Assembly: GCF_900249755.1 (NCBI RefSeq)
Contig: NZ_LT976853.1
Location: 3,026,756 to 3,090,755 of the forward strand
From: Cupriavidus taiwanensis
Lineage (GTDB): Bacteria; Pseudomonadota; Gammaproteobacteria; Burkholderiales; Burkholderiaceae
Length of the DNA stretch: 64,000 bases
Reading direction: 5' to 3'
Shown here piece after piece: positions 1-10,105 of this stretch. The stretch's first letter is position 1. Each line of letters begins with the position of its first letter. The position numbers were made by a program, and so were the translations under genes. Under the pieces are notes generated by a model. The model was not told the DNA's origin and searched no databases. It was given only the letters and a program-made list of their open reading frames with translations.

Positions 1-25
1 AGACGTCCCCCAGCACTGCGGGTGT

Positions 26-57
26 GCTCCCCTCTCCCGCAAGCGGGAGAGGGGAGC
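26..57. repeat. REP-type palindrome, single copy
   Basis: A perfect inverted repeat with 15-bp arms and an AA centre; the left arm reads GCTCCCCTCTCCCGC. The same core recurs at least eight more times in the window, always between genes, so this is a member of a dispersed intergenic repeat family. It lies downstream of the dnaJ terminator. Confidence 0.85.
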
Positions 58-85
58 AAACCGGCGGTTCACCGACGTCGTGGGC

Positions 86-120
86 ACAAAACAAAACCGG
101 CCACGCTCGCACGTGGCCGG
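86..120 (-). terminator. Rho-independent terminator of dnaJ
   Basis: On the minus strand a 9-bp GC-rich stem (CCGGCCACG and its complement, loop of six) is followed by a T-rich run, TTTTGTTTTG. It starts about 20 bases after the dnaJ stop codon. Confidence 0.8.
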
Positions 121-140
121 CCTCATACCGCAACCCGAGC

Positions 141-1274
141 TCAGCTGAAGAAGCTCTTCACCTTGTCCAGCCACGAGGTTTCCTGCGGGCTGTGGCGCGA
201 GCCGCCTTCATGCACCGAGCGGTCGAACTGGCGCAGCATTTCCTTCTGCGCCTCGGTCAGCTTGACCGGCGTCTCGACGTTCACATGCACGTACAGGTCG
301 CCGGGATAGCCGGAGCGCACGCCCTTGATGCCCTTGCCGCGCAGCCGGAAGGTCTTGCCGGACTGGGTGGCCTCGGGCACCGGGAAGGTGGCCTTGCCGC
401 TCAGCGTCGGCACCTCCAGGTCGCCGCCCAGTGCCGCGGTGGCGAACGAGATCGGCATCTGGCAGTGCAGGTCGTCGCCGTCGCGCTCGAACACCGCGTG
501 CGGCTTGATGTGGACTTCCACGTACAGGTCGCCCGGCGGGCCGCCGTTGATGCCCGGCTCGCCGTTGCCCGACGAGCGGATGCGCATGCCTTCGTCGATG
601 CCGGCCGGGATCTTCACTTCCAGCGTCTTCTGCGACTTCAGCTTGCCCTGGCCGTGGCACTTGGTGCACGGCTTGGGGATGAACTTGCCGCTGCCGTGGC
701 ACTTCGGGCAGGTCTGCTGCATGGTGAAGAAGCCCTGCGACACGCGCACCTGGCCGGCGCCGTGGCAGGTCGGGCAGGTTTCCACGCTCGAGCCGGGCTC
801 GGCGCCGTTGCCGTGGCAGTGGTCGCAGTCGTCCCAGTGCGGCACGCGGATCTGGGCCTCGTGGCCGTGCGCGGCCTGCTCCAGCGAGATCTCCATGCTG
901 TAGCGCAGGTCGGCGCCGCGATAGGCCTGCGGGCCGCCACCGGCGCGGCGGCCGCCGCCCTGGCCGAAGATATCGCCGAAGATGTCGCCGAAGGCCTCGG
1001 CGAAGCCGCCGTAGCCCTGCGCGCCGCCGAAGCCGCCGGCCATGTTCGGGTCCACGCCGGCATGGCCGTACTGGTCATACGCGGCCTTCTTCTCCGGGTC
1101 GGAAAGCATCTCGTAGGCCTCCTTGGCCTCCTTGAATTTTTCCTCGGATTCCTTGCTGTCCGGATTGCGGTCCGGGTGGTATTTCATCGCGAGCTTGCGA
1201 TAAGCCTTCTTGACTTCTTCTTCGCTCGCGTTCTTGCCTACCCCGAGCACTTCGTAATAGTCACGTTTTGCCAT
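141..1274 (-). CDS. dnaJ: Chaperone protein DnaJ
   Basis: DnaJ is the J-domain co-chaperone that loads unfolded clients onto DnaK and stimulates its ATPase in the cytoplasm. The 377-residue protein has the full type I layout: an N-terminal J domain with the HPD motif at residues 33-35, a Gly/Phe-rich linker at about 79-112, four zinc-finger repeats of the form CxxCHGxG at about 150-215, and the C-terminal substrate-binding domains. The length is normal for the family. It lies 171 bases downstream of dnaK on the same strand, the usual dnaK-dnaJ order, and ends in a strong terminator. A weak hairpin in the dnaK-dnaJ gap may set the ratio of the two products. Confidence 0.98.
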   Translation of the reverse strand: MAKRDYYEVLGVGKNASEEEVKKAYRKLAMKYHPDRNPDSKESEEKFKEAKEAYEMLSDPEKKAAYDQYGHAGVDPNMAGGFGGAQGYGGFAEAFGDIFGDIFGQGGGRRAGGGPQAYRGADLRYSMEISLEQAAHGHEAQIRVPHWDDCDHCHGNGAEPGSSVETCPTCHGAGQVRVSQGFFTMQQTCPKCHGSGKFIPKPCTKCHGQGKLKSQKTLEVKIPAGIDEGMRIRSSGNGEPGINGGPPGDLYVEVHIKPHAVFERDGDDLHCQMPISFATAALGGDLEVPTLSGKATFPVPEATQSGKTFRLRGKGIKGVRSGYPGDLYVHVNVETPVKLTEAQKEMLRQFDRSVHEGGSRHSPQETSWLDKVKSFFS

Positions 1275-1329
1275 GGTGGCTCATTACCTCATTGGCCAGC
1301 GGTGCAAGCGGCACCGGCCGGCGAATAGC

Positions 1330-1347
1330 AAAAAAGCCGAGCGCGGC
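1330..1347 (-). terminator. Possible weak terminator or attenuator between dnaK and dnaJ
   Basis: On the minus strand a short GC stem (GCCG-CGCT-CGGC) is followed by TTTTTT. The stem is only four base pairs, so termination would be partial at best. It could lower dnaJ expression relative to dnaK; this is inference. Confidence 0.35.
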
Positions 1348-1445
1348 ATCCGACGGCGGTTTCCCGCAGGTCTGATGGCCGTCGCCCGGCGTCGGGGCGG
1401 GAGCGGCGCCGGCCAGTGCCTGCACCGCCGCCCGCGTATTCCCGA

Positions 1446-3392
<1,947 letters not shown>

Positions 3393-3448
3393 TATTCTCT
3401 CCTCTTGAGCCAGCGCTATCCGCGCGGCTGCAATTCAACCTGAGGCCG

Positions 3449-3476
3449 AAATGTGGCCGTCCGGGGGCTTTTCAAG
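3449..3476 (-). promoter_or_regulatory. Sigma-32 heat-shock promoter of dnaK
   Basis: On the minus strand the sequence reads CTTGAA, 14 bases, then CCACATTT, close to the known sigma-32 consensus (CTTGAA, 13-17 bases, CCCCATTT). The bases just before the -35 element, TTCTGCC, also agree with the extended consensus. The predicted leader of dnaK is roughly 50 bases. Confidence 0.75.
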
Positions 3477-3518
3477 GGCAGAACCGGCAAATCCGAGTAA
3501 TTTTCTCGGTTTCTGCCC
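3476..3518 (-). other. Stem-loop abutting the dnaK promoter
   Basis: GGGCAGAA pairs with TTCTGCCC (8 bp) and an inner CCGAG pairs with CTCGG. The hairpin touches the upstream edge of the dnaK -35 element and has no T-run on the minus strand, so it is not a standard terminator for the upstream gene. It may separate transcription of the two genes or bind a regulator. Confidence 0.4.
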
Positions 3519-3588
3519 TCGGTCAACGGCAGGCGCTGCCCCGGCTTGAGCCGGCAGCGCCGACAGGCCGCATTATGTGGTCTTTGGG

Positions 3589-4149
3589 TTACTTTTTCGA
3601 GGCGTCGCGATCGCGCTGCCACAGCACGTCCGAGCCGCCGCCCACCCGGTTCAGCACCCGCGCCAGCACGAACATCAGGTCCGAGAGCCGGTTCAGGTAC
3701 TGGCGCGGCGCCTCGTTCAGCGCCTCGGCCGCGCCCAGCGCCACCAAGGCGCGCTCGGCGCGCCGGCACACGGTGCGGCACACATGGGCCTGCGCCGCGG
3801 CGCGGCTGCCGCCGGGCAGGATGAACTCGGCCAGCCGCGGCAGGTTGGCGTTGTAGTCGGCCAGCCAGGTGTCGAGCTGCGCCACCTGCTCCGGCTTTAG
3901 CAGCGTGTAGCCCGGGATCGACAGCTCCCCGCCCAGGTCGAACAGGTCGTGCTGGATATGCAGCAGCGCGGCGCGCACGTCGGCAGGCAGGTCTTCGGTC
4001 AGCAGCACGCCGACGTGGCAGTTCAGTTCGTCGACATCGCCGATCGCGGCGATGCGCAGGCTGTCCTTGCCGGTGCGGCTGCCGTCGCCCAGGCCGGTGG
4101 TGCCGGCGTCGCCGGTGCGGGTGGCGATCTTCGACAGGCGGTTGCCCAT
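3589..4149 (-). CDS. Cob(I)alamin adenosyltransferase, PduO type
   Basis: This enzyme transfers the adenosyl group of ATP to cob(I)alamin to make coenzyme B12. The 186-residue protein carries the PduO-family hallmarks: the N-terminal ATP-binding segment TRTGDAGTTGLGDG at about 10-23, FILPGG in the middle, the arginine-rich helix HVCRTVCRRAER, and the C-terminal YLNRLSDLMFVLAR helix. The size fits a single-domain bacterial ATR. It lies upstream of dnaK but is separated by dnaK's own promoter and a stem-loop, so co-transcription is not needed. No other cobalamin genes are nearby, suggesting a salvage or cofactor-maturation role. Confidence 0.93.
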   Translation of the reverse strand: MGNRLSKIATRTGDAGTTGLGDGSRTGKDSLRIAAIGDVDELNCHVGVLLTEDLPADVRAALLHIQHDLFDLGGELSIPGYTLLKPEQVAQLDTWLADYNANLPRLAEFILPGGSRAAAQAHVCRTVCRRAERALVALGAAEALNEAPRQYLNRLSDLMFVLARVLNRVGGGSDVLWQRDRDASKK

Positions 4150-4467
4150 GCCGGTCTCCTTGTCAGCGGTTGTGGTGGGGGAAATGGCGCATTATCGCGC
4201 CAGAGCCGGGGAATTCGCCATGCGTGCCCTTGCGCCGGCATCGGCTGGCGTGGCGATCTGGCTGTGCGGCTATCGGCCAGGCGCTCGCCGCGGGAAGGTG
4301 CACCAGCCGCCGCGCGGCGTAGAATGCCGTTATTCGTCCGTTCGACGTTCAATCGACAACCGGGTCGCGCCCCAGCCTGCCGCCGGCATGCCACCACCGG
4401 AGGCCATCGCCGGCACCCTCGCCGGCCCCCACGCCGTCCATCAGGCACCGACCCGCCGGAGACCCGC
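4150..4467. other. Divergent intergenic region
   Basis: This 318-base stretch separates the cobalamin adenosyltransferase (minus) from the D-lactate dehydrogenase-like gene (plus) and should hold both promoters. I see no convincing -35/-10 pair, hairpin or repeat. A long frame reads through into the plus-strand gene, but its composition does not look coding. Confidence 0.5.
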
Positions 4468-5898
4468 ATGAACCACCCCACGCCATCCGCCTCCCTCGCC
4501 CGCCGTCCGCTGCCAGCCGCGCTCAGCGACGCCCTTGCGGCACGCTTCGGCGAGCGCTTCACCACCTCCGCCGGCGTGCGCGAGCACCACGGCCGCGACG
4601 AATCGCCATTCCCGCCGGCGCTGCCGGATGCCGTGGTGTTTGCCCACAGCACCGAGGAAGTGGCCGAGGTGGCGCGCCTGTGCAACCAGCATGGCGTGCC
4701 GCTGATTGCATACGGCGCGGGCTCGTCGCTGGAAGGCCACTTGCTGGCGGTGGCCGGCGGCATCAGCCTGGACCTGTCGCAGATGAACCGGGTGCTGGCG
4801 GTGCAGCCCGAGGACCTGAGCGTGACCGTGCAGCCCGGCGTCACGCGCAAGCAGCTGAACCAGGAGATCAAGGACACCGGCCTGTTCTTCCCGATCGACC
4901 CCGGCGCCGACGCGTCGCTGGGCGGCATGTGCGCCACGCGCGCGTCGGGGACCAACGCGGTGCGCTACGGCACCATGCGCGAGAACGTGCTGGCGCTGAC
5001 GGTGGTGACCGCCGACGGCCGCGTGATCCGCACCGGCACGCAGGCGCGCAAGTCGTCGGCGGGCTATGACCTGACCCGGCTCTTTATCGGCAGCGAAGGC
5101 ACGCTGGGCATCATCACCGAGGTGACAGTGCGGCTGTACCCGCAGCCCGAGGCGATTTCCGCCGCGGTGTGCGCCTTCCCCAGCATGGGCAGCGCGGTGC
5201 AGGCCGTGATCCAGACCATCCAGCTGGGCGTGCCGGTGGCGCGCGTGGAGTTCGTCGATGCGCTGGCGATCCGCGCCATCAACCGCCACGACAACCTGAC
5301 CCTGCCCGAGACCCCGCACCTGTTCTTCGAATTCCACGGCACCGAGGCCGGCGTGCGCGAACAGGCCGAGACCGTGCAGCAGATCACCGCCGAGCACGGC
5401 GGCCAGGGCTTCGAGTGGGCCACGCGCCCCGAAGACCGCAGCCGGCTGTGGAATGCGCGCCATACCGCGTACTTTGCGATGCTGCAGCTCAAGCCCGGCT
5501 GCAAGTCGGTCACCACCGACGTGTGCGTGCCGATCTCGCGCCTGGCCGACTGCGTCACCGAGACCGAGAAGGACCTGAACGCCTCGGCGCTGCCCTGCCC
5601 CATCGTCGGCCACGTCGGCGACGGCAACTTCCACGTGGCGATCCTGGTCGACCCGGACAAGCCCGAGGAAATGGCCGAGGCCGAGGCCATCAACCAGCGC
5701 ATCGTCGAACGCGCGCTGGCGATGGGCGGCACCTGCACCGGCGAGCACGGCGTGGGCCTGCACAAGCAGCGCTTCCTGGTGGATGAACACGGCGAGGACG
5801 CGCTCGACCTGATGCGCGCGATCAAGGATGCGCTGGACCCCAACCACATCCTGAACCCGGGCAAGATCTTCAGCGCCACGCGCGCGGGCACGCAGTAA
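4468..5898 (+). CDS. FAD-linked oxidase, D-lactate dehydrogenase (cytochrome) type
   Basis: The 476-residue protein belongs to the PCMH-type FAD flavoproteins that oxidise 2-hydroxy acids and pass electrons to cytochromes or quinones. The FAD domain shows GAGSSLEGH at about 83-91 and a GASLGGM-like turn; the C-terminal oxidase domain has HVGDGNFH near 382 and GEHGVG near 425, the substrate and FAD residues of the LDHD/GlcD family. It resembles mitochondrial D-lactate dehydrogenases more than the GlcD encoded 2 kb downstream. The ATG at 4468 was chosen because the family begins shortly before the FAD domain and the upstream extension is low-complexity. D-2-hydroxyglutarate or another 2-hydroxy acid are alternative substrates. 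Confidence 0.88.
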   Translation: MNHPTPSASLARRPLPAALSDALAARFGERFTTSAGVREHHGRDESPFPPALPDAVVFAHSTEEVAEVARLCNQHGVPLIAYGAGSSLEGHLLAVAGGISLDLSQMNRVLAVQPEDLSVTVQPGVTRKQLNQEIKDTGLFFPIDPGADASLGGMCATRASGTNAVRYGTMRENVLALTVVTADGRVIRTGTQARKSSAGYDLTRLFIGSEGTLGIITEVTVRLYPQPEAISAAVCAFPSMGSAVQAVIQTIQLGVPVARVEFVDALAIRAINRHDNLTLPETPHLFFEFHGTEAGVREQAETVQQITAEHGGQGFEWATRPEDRSRLWNARHTAYFAMLQLKPGCKSVTTDVCVPISRLADCVTETEKDLNASALPCPIVGHVGDGNFHVAILVDPDKPEEMAEAEAINQRIVERALAMGGTCTGEHGVGLHKQRFLVDEHGEDALDLMRAIKDALDPNHILNPGKIFSATRAGTQ

Positions 5899-5912
5899 GG
5901 CGTACCGGGCAG

Positions 5913-6803
5913 ATGGCCTCCATGTTCAACCGCGTCCCGCCGCTGCACCTGCTGATCGCCTTCGAGGCGGCGGCGCGCCTGGGCAGCTTCGCGCGCGCGG
6001 CCGAAGAGCTGTCGGTCACGCCCAGCGCGGTCTCGCACCGCATCAAGAACCTCGAGGAGCTGTGGGGCGAAGACCTGTTCGTGCGCGCCAACGCCGCGCT
6101 GCGGCTGACCGCGGCCGGCACGCGCTACCTGCGCAACGTGCAGGACGCGCTCAAGTCGCTCAACGAACTGGCGCGGCCCGAATACAACAAGCTGCGCACA
6201 CGCCTGCGCGTGGCGATCCCGCCCACCTTCGGGCGCCAGCACCTGGTGCCGCGGCTGCCGGAGTTCGGCGCGCTCTATCCGCATATCGACCTCGAGCTGC
6301 ACCTGGCGATCCCGTTCCTCGACGTCAAGGCCGAGGACACCGATGTCGAGATCCGCTACGGCACCGGCCGCTACCCCGACCTGAAGACCACCAAGCTGCT
6401 GGTCGAGCCGGTGTTCCCGGCGTGCGGGCGCGAATACTACGAGCGCGTCAACGGCCGCGCCATTACCCGGCCCGAGCACCTGCACGGGCTGGTGCTGCTG
6501 CGCAGCCCGCTGGAGCCGTGGAAGCCGTGGTTCGAGACTGCCGGGCTGGACTGGCCCGAGCCGCAGACCGGCCCGCAGTTCAACGACATCGGGCTGATGC
6601 TGGAGGCCATCGCCTCCAACCAGGGCGTGGCGCTGGTGCGCCAGCGCATGGCGCGGCACTGGCTGTCGCTGGGGCAGATGGTGCGGCTGCTCGATGTGGA
6701 ATCGGTGTCGCCGCACGGCTATTACATCGTCGAGCGCGAACAGGCGCCGCTCAAGCCCGAGGCGCGCTATTTCGTCGACTGGCTACTGAGCCTGGACTGG
6801 TAG
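5913..6803 (+). CDS. LysR-family regulator, GcvA-like
   Basis: This 296-residue DNA-binding protein has an N-terminal winged helix-turn-helix (about 20-45, with SFARAAEELSVTPSAVSHRI) and a periplasmic-binding-protein-like effector domain. The sequence around the helix matches the GcvA subgroup. It follows the D-lactate dehydrogenase-like gene by 14 bases on the same strand, so it may be co-transcribed and control hydroxy-acid oxidation; the effector is unknown. An alternative start three codons in (ATG at 5922) is possible. Confidence 0.9.
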   Translation: MASMFNRVPPLHLLIAFEAAARLGSFARAAEELSVTPSAVSHRIKNLEELWGEDLFVRANAALRLTAAGTRYLRNVQDALKSLNELARPEYNKLRTRLRVAIPPTFGRQHLVPRLPEFGALYPHIDLELHLAIPFLDVKAEDTDVEIRYGTGRYPDLKTTKLLVEPVFPACGREYYERVNGRAITRPEHLHGLVLLRSPLEPWKPWFETAGLDWPEPQTGPQFNDIGLMLEAIASNQGVALVRQRMARHWLSLGQMVRLLDVESVSPHGYYIVEREQAPLKPEARYFVDWLLSLDW

Positions 6804-6815
6804 GAGACTGCGCCA

Positions 6816-7379
6816 ATGGAAATCCGCCTGCTGACCCCGGCCGATGCCGAAGCCTTCCACGCACTGCGCCTGCAAGGACTCACCGAGGCGCCCGAAGCCT
6901 TTGCCGCCAGCCTGGAAGAAGAACAGGACCTGACGCCCGAGGCGGTGGCGCAACGCCTGGCGCCGGGCGCGGACAAGGCCATGTTCGGCGCGTTCGACGA
7001 CGGCCCCGGCGGCACCGCGCTGGCCGGCATGGTGGGCGTGATGCGCGAGCCCCGGCGCAAGCACCGGCACAAGGCCTCGATCTTCGGCATGTACGTGGCG
7101 CCGGCCTGGCGCGAGCGCAAGCTCGGCCGGGCGCTGATGCTGCGCGCGCTGCAGCAGGCCGCCGCCATGCCGGGGGTGCGCCAGGTCACGCTGTGCGTCA
7201 ATGCCGGCAGCGCGGGCGCTGTGCGCCTGTACGAATCGCTGGGGTTCGAGCGCTTCGGGCTGGAGCCGGACGCGTTGTACGTCGCGCCGCACTTCCACGA
7301 CAAGCTCGACATGGTGCTGCGGCTGCCGGCCGCCCCGGCGCAGCCGGACCCTCTGCAGGCAGCGCAGCCGGAACGCTGA
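6816..7379 (+). CDS. GNAT family N-acetyltransferase
   Basis: A 187-residue GCN5-related acetyltransferase, an acetyl-CoA-dependent fold. The characteristic region is in the middle: IFGMYVAPAWRERKLGRAL resembles the beta4 strand and the pyrophosphate-binding loop, followed by LCVNAGSAGAVRLYESLGF, the typical motif B. The substrate cannot be told from sequence; similar proteins act on amino groups of proteins, antibiotics or metabolites. The gene follows the LysR gene by 12 bases and likely shares its transcript. The C-terminal 20 residues are Pro/Ala-rich and probably disordered. Confidence 0.85.
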   Translation: MEIRLLTPADAEAFHALRLQGLTEAPEAFAASLEEEQDLTPEAVAQRLAPGADKAMFGAFDDGPGGTALAGMVGVMREPRRKHRHKASIFGMYVAPAWRERKLGRALMLRALQQAAAMPGVRQVTLCVNAGSAGAVRLYESLGFERFGLEPDALYVAPHFHDKLDMVLRLPAAPAQPDPLQAAQPER

Positions 7380-7626
7380 GCGCCGCGCTCGCCTTTCCGC
7401 TCGCCCGCCGCCGGTGCTACGCTGAAACCGGGGCCAGTGCCCGCCCGCCATCATGAGCATTTTTGATCGGCCCGGCATGCGGAATTCACGTCTGGCGTGG
7501 TGCCCGCGCCAGGTGGCCTGCGCTATAGTCACCCGTCCCCCGCGCCAGGCACTGCACCGCCGCGGCCGGCAGGCCGGCAAGCGAGCGCCACAGGCCGCCG
7601 CTCAGGAGACCCCACAGGAGCCGTTG

Positions 7627-9156
7627 ATGAATGCCCCGCACGAAGCCCAAACCCTCGCCCCCGGCGCCGAAAGCCCGGCCACGGCCCAGGCCGCGGCCGA
7701 CGGCCGCCGCAGCGCGCTGCTGGCCGGCCTGGCGCAGATCCTGCCCGACGCCGCGGTGCTGTGGAAGCCGGAAGACACCGTGCCCTATGAGTGCGACGGC
7801 CTGGCCGCGTACCGCCAGGTGCCGATGGCGGTGGCACTGCCCGACACCGAGGAACAGGTCTGCGCCATCCTGCGGCTGTGCCACAAGCTGGGCGTGCCGG
7901 TGGTGCCGCGCGGCGCCGGCACCAGCCTGTCGGGCGGCGCCATGCCGATCGCCGAGGGCCTGGTGCTGTCGCTGGCCAAGTTCAAGCGCATCCTGTCGGT
8001 CGATCCGTATTCGCGCACCGCGGTGGTCCAGCCGGGCGTGCGCAACCTGGCCATCTCCGACGCCGCCGCACCGCACAACCTGTACTACGCGCCCGACCCG
8101 TCGTCGCAGATCGCCTGCACCATCGGCGGCAATGTCAGCGAGAACTCCGGCGGCGTGCATTGCCTGAAGTACGGCCTGACCGTGCATAACGTGCTGCGCG
8201 TGCGCGCCGTGACCATGTCCGGCGAGGTGGTGGTGTTCGGCTCCGAGGCGCCCGACGCGCCGGGCCTGGACCTGCTGGCCGTGGTGATCGGTTCCGAGGG
8301 CATGCTGGCCGTGGTCACCGAGGTCACCGTGCGCCTGATCCCCAAGCCGCAGCTGGCGCAGGTGATCATGGCCTGCTTCGACGATGTCGAGAAAGGCGGC
8401 AACGCGGTCGCCGACGTGATCGCCGCGGGCATCATCCCGGCCGGGCTGGAGATGATGGACAAGCCCGCCACCGCCGCGGTCGAGCAGTTCGTGCACGCGG
8501 GCTATGACCTCGATGCCGCCGCGATCCTGCTGTGCGAGTCCGACGGCACGCCCGAGGAGGTGGCCGAGGAAATCGAACGGATGAGCGCGGTGCTGACCGC
8601 GTCGGGCTGCACCCGCATCGTGGTCTCGCAGAACGAAGCCGAGCGCCTGCGCTTCTGGAGCGGCCGCAAGAACGCCTTCCCGGCCGCGGGACGGATCTCG
8701 CCGGACTATTACTGCATGGACGGCACCATTCCGCGCAAGCACATCGGCACGCTGCTCAAGCGCATCGAGGCCATGGAAGGCAAGTACGGGCTGCGCTGCA
8801 TCAACGTGTTCCATGCCGGCGACGGCAACATGCACCCGCTGGTGCTGTTCGACGGCGCCGACGAGGACGAATGGCACCGCGCCGAGCTGTTCGGCGCCGA
8901 CATCCTGGAAACCTGCGTCGAGCTGGGCGGCACCGTCACCGGCGAACACGGCGTCGGCGTGGAAAAACTCAACTCCATGTGCGTGCAGTTCTCGACCGCG
9001 GAGCGCGACGCCTTCTTCGGCGTCAAGGCCGCCTTCGACCCGGCGCGGCTGCTGAACCCCGACAAGGCCATTCCCACGCTGGCGCGCTGCGCCGAGTACG
9101 GCAAGATGCACGTGAAGAAGGGCCTGCTACCGCATCCCGACCTGCCGCGCTTCTGA
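7627..9156 (+). CDS. glcD: Glycolate oxidase subunit GlcD
   Basis: GlcD is the large FAD subunit of the membrane-associated glycolate oxidase GlcDEF, which converts glycolate to glyoxylate. The 509-residue protein has the FAD pyrophosphate loop GAGTSLSGG at about 96-104, the HAGDGNMHP motif near 396 and TGEHGVG near 438, all typical of GlcD. I placed the start at the ATG at 7627; the frame is open further upstream, but that part is not conserved in style. GlcE and GlcF follow, with an ion-channel gene inserted after glcD. It is a paralogue of the flavoprotein at 4468-5898. Confidence 0.93.
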   Translation: MNAPHEAQTLAPGAESPATAQAAADGRRSALLAGLAQILPDAAVLWKPEDTVPYECDGLAAYRQVPMAVALPDTEEQVCAILRLCHKLGVPVVPRGAGTSLSGGAMPIAEGLVLSLAKFKRILSVDPYSRTAVVQPGVRNLAISDAAAPHNLYYAPDPSSQIACTIGGNVSENSGGVHCLKYGLTVHNVLRVRAVTMSGEVVVFGSEAPDAPGLDLLAVVIGSEGMLAVVTEVTVRLIPKPQLAQVIMACFDDVEKGGNAVADVIAAGIIPAGLEMMDKPATAAVEQFVHAGYDLDAAAILLCESDGTPEEVAEEIERMSAVLTASGCTRIVVSQNEAERLRFWSGRKNAFPAAGRISPDYYCMDGTIPRKHIGTLLKRIEAMEGKYGLRCINVFHAGDGNMHPLVLFDGADEDEWHRAELFGADILETCVELGGTVTGEHGVGVEKLNSMCVQFSTAERDAFFGVKAAFDPARLLNPDKAIPTLARCAEYGKMHVKKGLLPHPDLPRF

Positions 9157-9164
9157 GCCACGCC

Positions 9165-10085
9165 ATGCCAGAAAATCCCCGCCGGCGCCAGCACCAGGAA
9201 GCGGTCGTGCGCCAGCGCCTGGGCCAGCCCGAGGCCGGCTGGCGCCAGCGCTGGTACACCATCATCTTCGAGGCCGATACCCGCGAAGGGCGCATCTTCG
9301 ATGTCGCGCTGCTGCTAGCCATCGTTACCAGCGTGATGATCGTGATGCTCGACAGCCTGCCGGCGCTGAACCAGCGCCTGGGCCGCGTCTTCACCGCGCT
9401 GGAATGGATGTTCACGCTGCTGTTCACGGCGGAGTACGCCATGCGTCTGCTGGTGGTGCGGCGGCCGTGGCGCTATGCGCTGAGCTTCTATGGGGTCATC
9501 GACTTCATCTCGATCATGCCGACCTGGCTGGCGTTCTTCGTGCCGGAGCTGCACTTCCTGATCGACGTGCGCCTGCTGCGGCTGCTGCGCGTGTTCCGGA
9601 TCCTGAAGCTGACCGTGTACTTCGAGGAAGCCGAGATCCTGTACCGCGCGCTGGTCAACAGCCGGCGCAAGATCTTCGTGTTTCTTGGCACGGTCTTCAT
9701 CATCACCGTGATCCTCGGCACCGTGATGTACGTGGTCGAGGGCCCGGAGCACGGCTTCCACAGCATCCCGGTCAGCATGTACTGGGCCGTGGTGACGCTG
9801 ACCACCACCGGCTTCGGCGACATGGTGCCCAAGACGGCGCTGGGGCAGTTCATTACCTCGCTGACGATCCTGCTGGGCTACGGCATCATCGCCTTTCCCA
9901 CCGGCATCGTCGGCGCCGAGCTGGCCGCCAGCATCATGAAGCGGCCGCTGACCACCCGCACCTGCACTCACTGCCTCACCGAAGGCCACGAGCCCGACGC
10001 CAGCTATTGCAAGCACTGCGGCAGCCACCTGCCCGACTACCAGAACGACCGGCCGGAAGTGCCCGGCGGGCGCACCGGCGACTGA
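9165..10085 (+). CDS. Voltage-gated potassium-type ion channel with C-terminal zinc ribbon
   Basis: This 306-residue membrane protein has the six-segment plan of a voltage-gated channel: segments between about 48 and 200, an arginine-rich S4 (RLLRLLRVFRILKL), a pore loop with filter TTTGFGD at 213-219, then S6. The filter is of the TxGFGD potassium type. The cytoplasmic tail carries two cysteine pairs, CTHC at 267-270 and CKHC at 282-285, spaced like a zinc ribbon. The gene starts 8 bases after glcD and ends 20 bases before glcE, so it is embedded in the glycolate oxidase operon. Ion choice and the ribbon's function are inference. Confidence 0.88.
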   Translation: MPENPRRRQHQEAVVRQRLGQPEAGWRQRWYTIIFEADTREGRIFDVALLLAIVTSVMIVMLDSLPALNQRLGRVFTALEWMFTLLFTAEYAMRLLVVRRPWRYALSFYGVIDFISIMPTWLAFFVPELHFLIDVRLLRLLRVFRILKLTVYFEEAEILYRALVNSRRKIFVFLGTVFIITVILGTVMYVVEGPEHGFHSIPVSMYWAVVTLTTTGFGDMVPKTALGQFITSLTILLGYGIIAFPTGIVGAELAASIMKRPLTTRTCTHCLTEGHEPDASYCKHCGSHLPDYQNDRPEVPGGRTGD

Positions 10086-10105
10086 GCCGCCCTTTCCAGA
10101 ACACG

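Noticed and set aside
3476-3518. The stem-loop before dnaK as a terminator of the adenosyltransferase gene
   Set aside because: There is no T-run on the minus strand and the stem is interrupted, so it is recorded only as a stem-loop.
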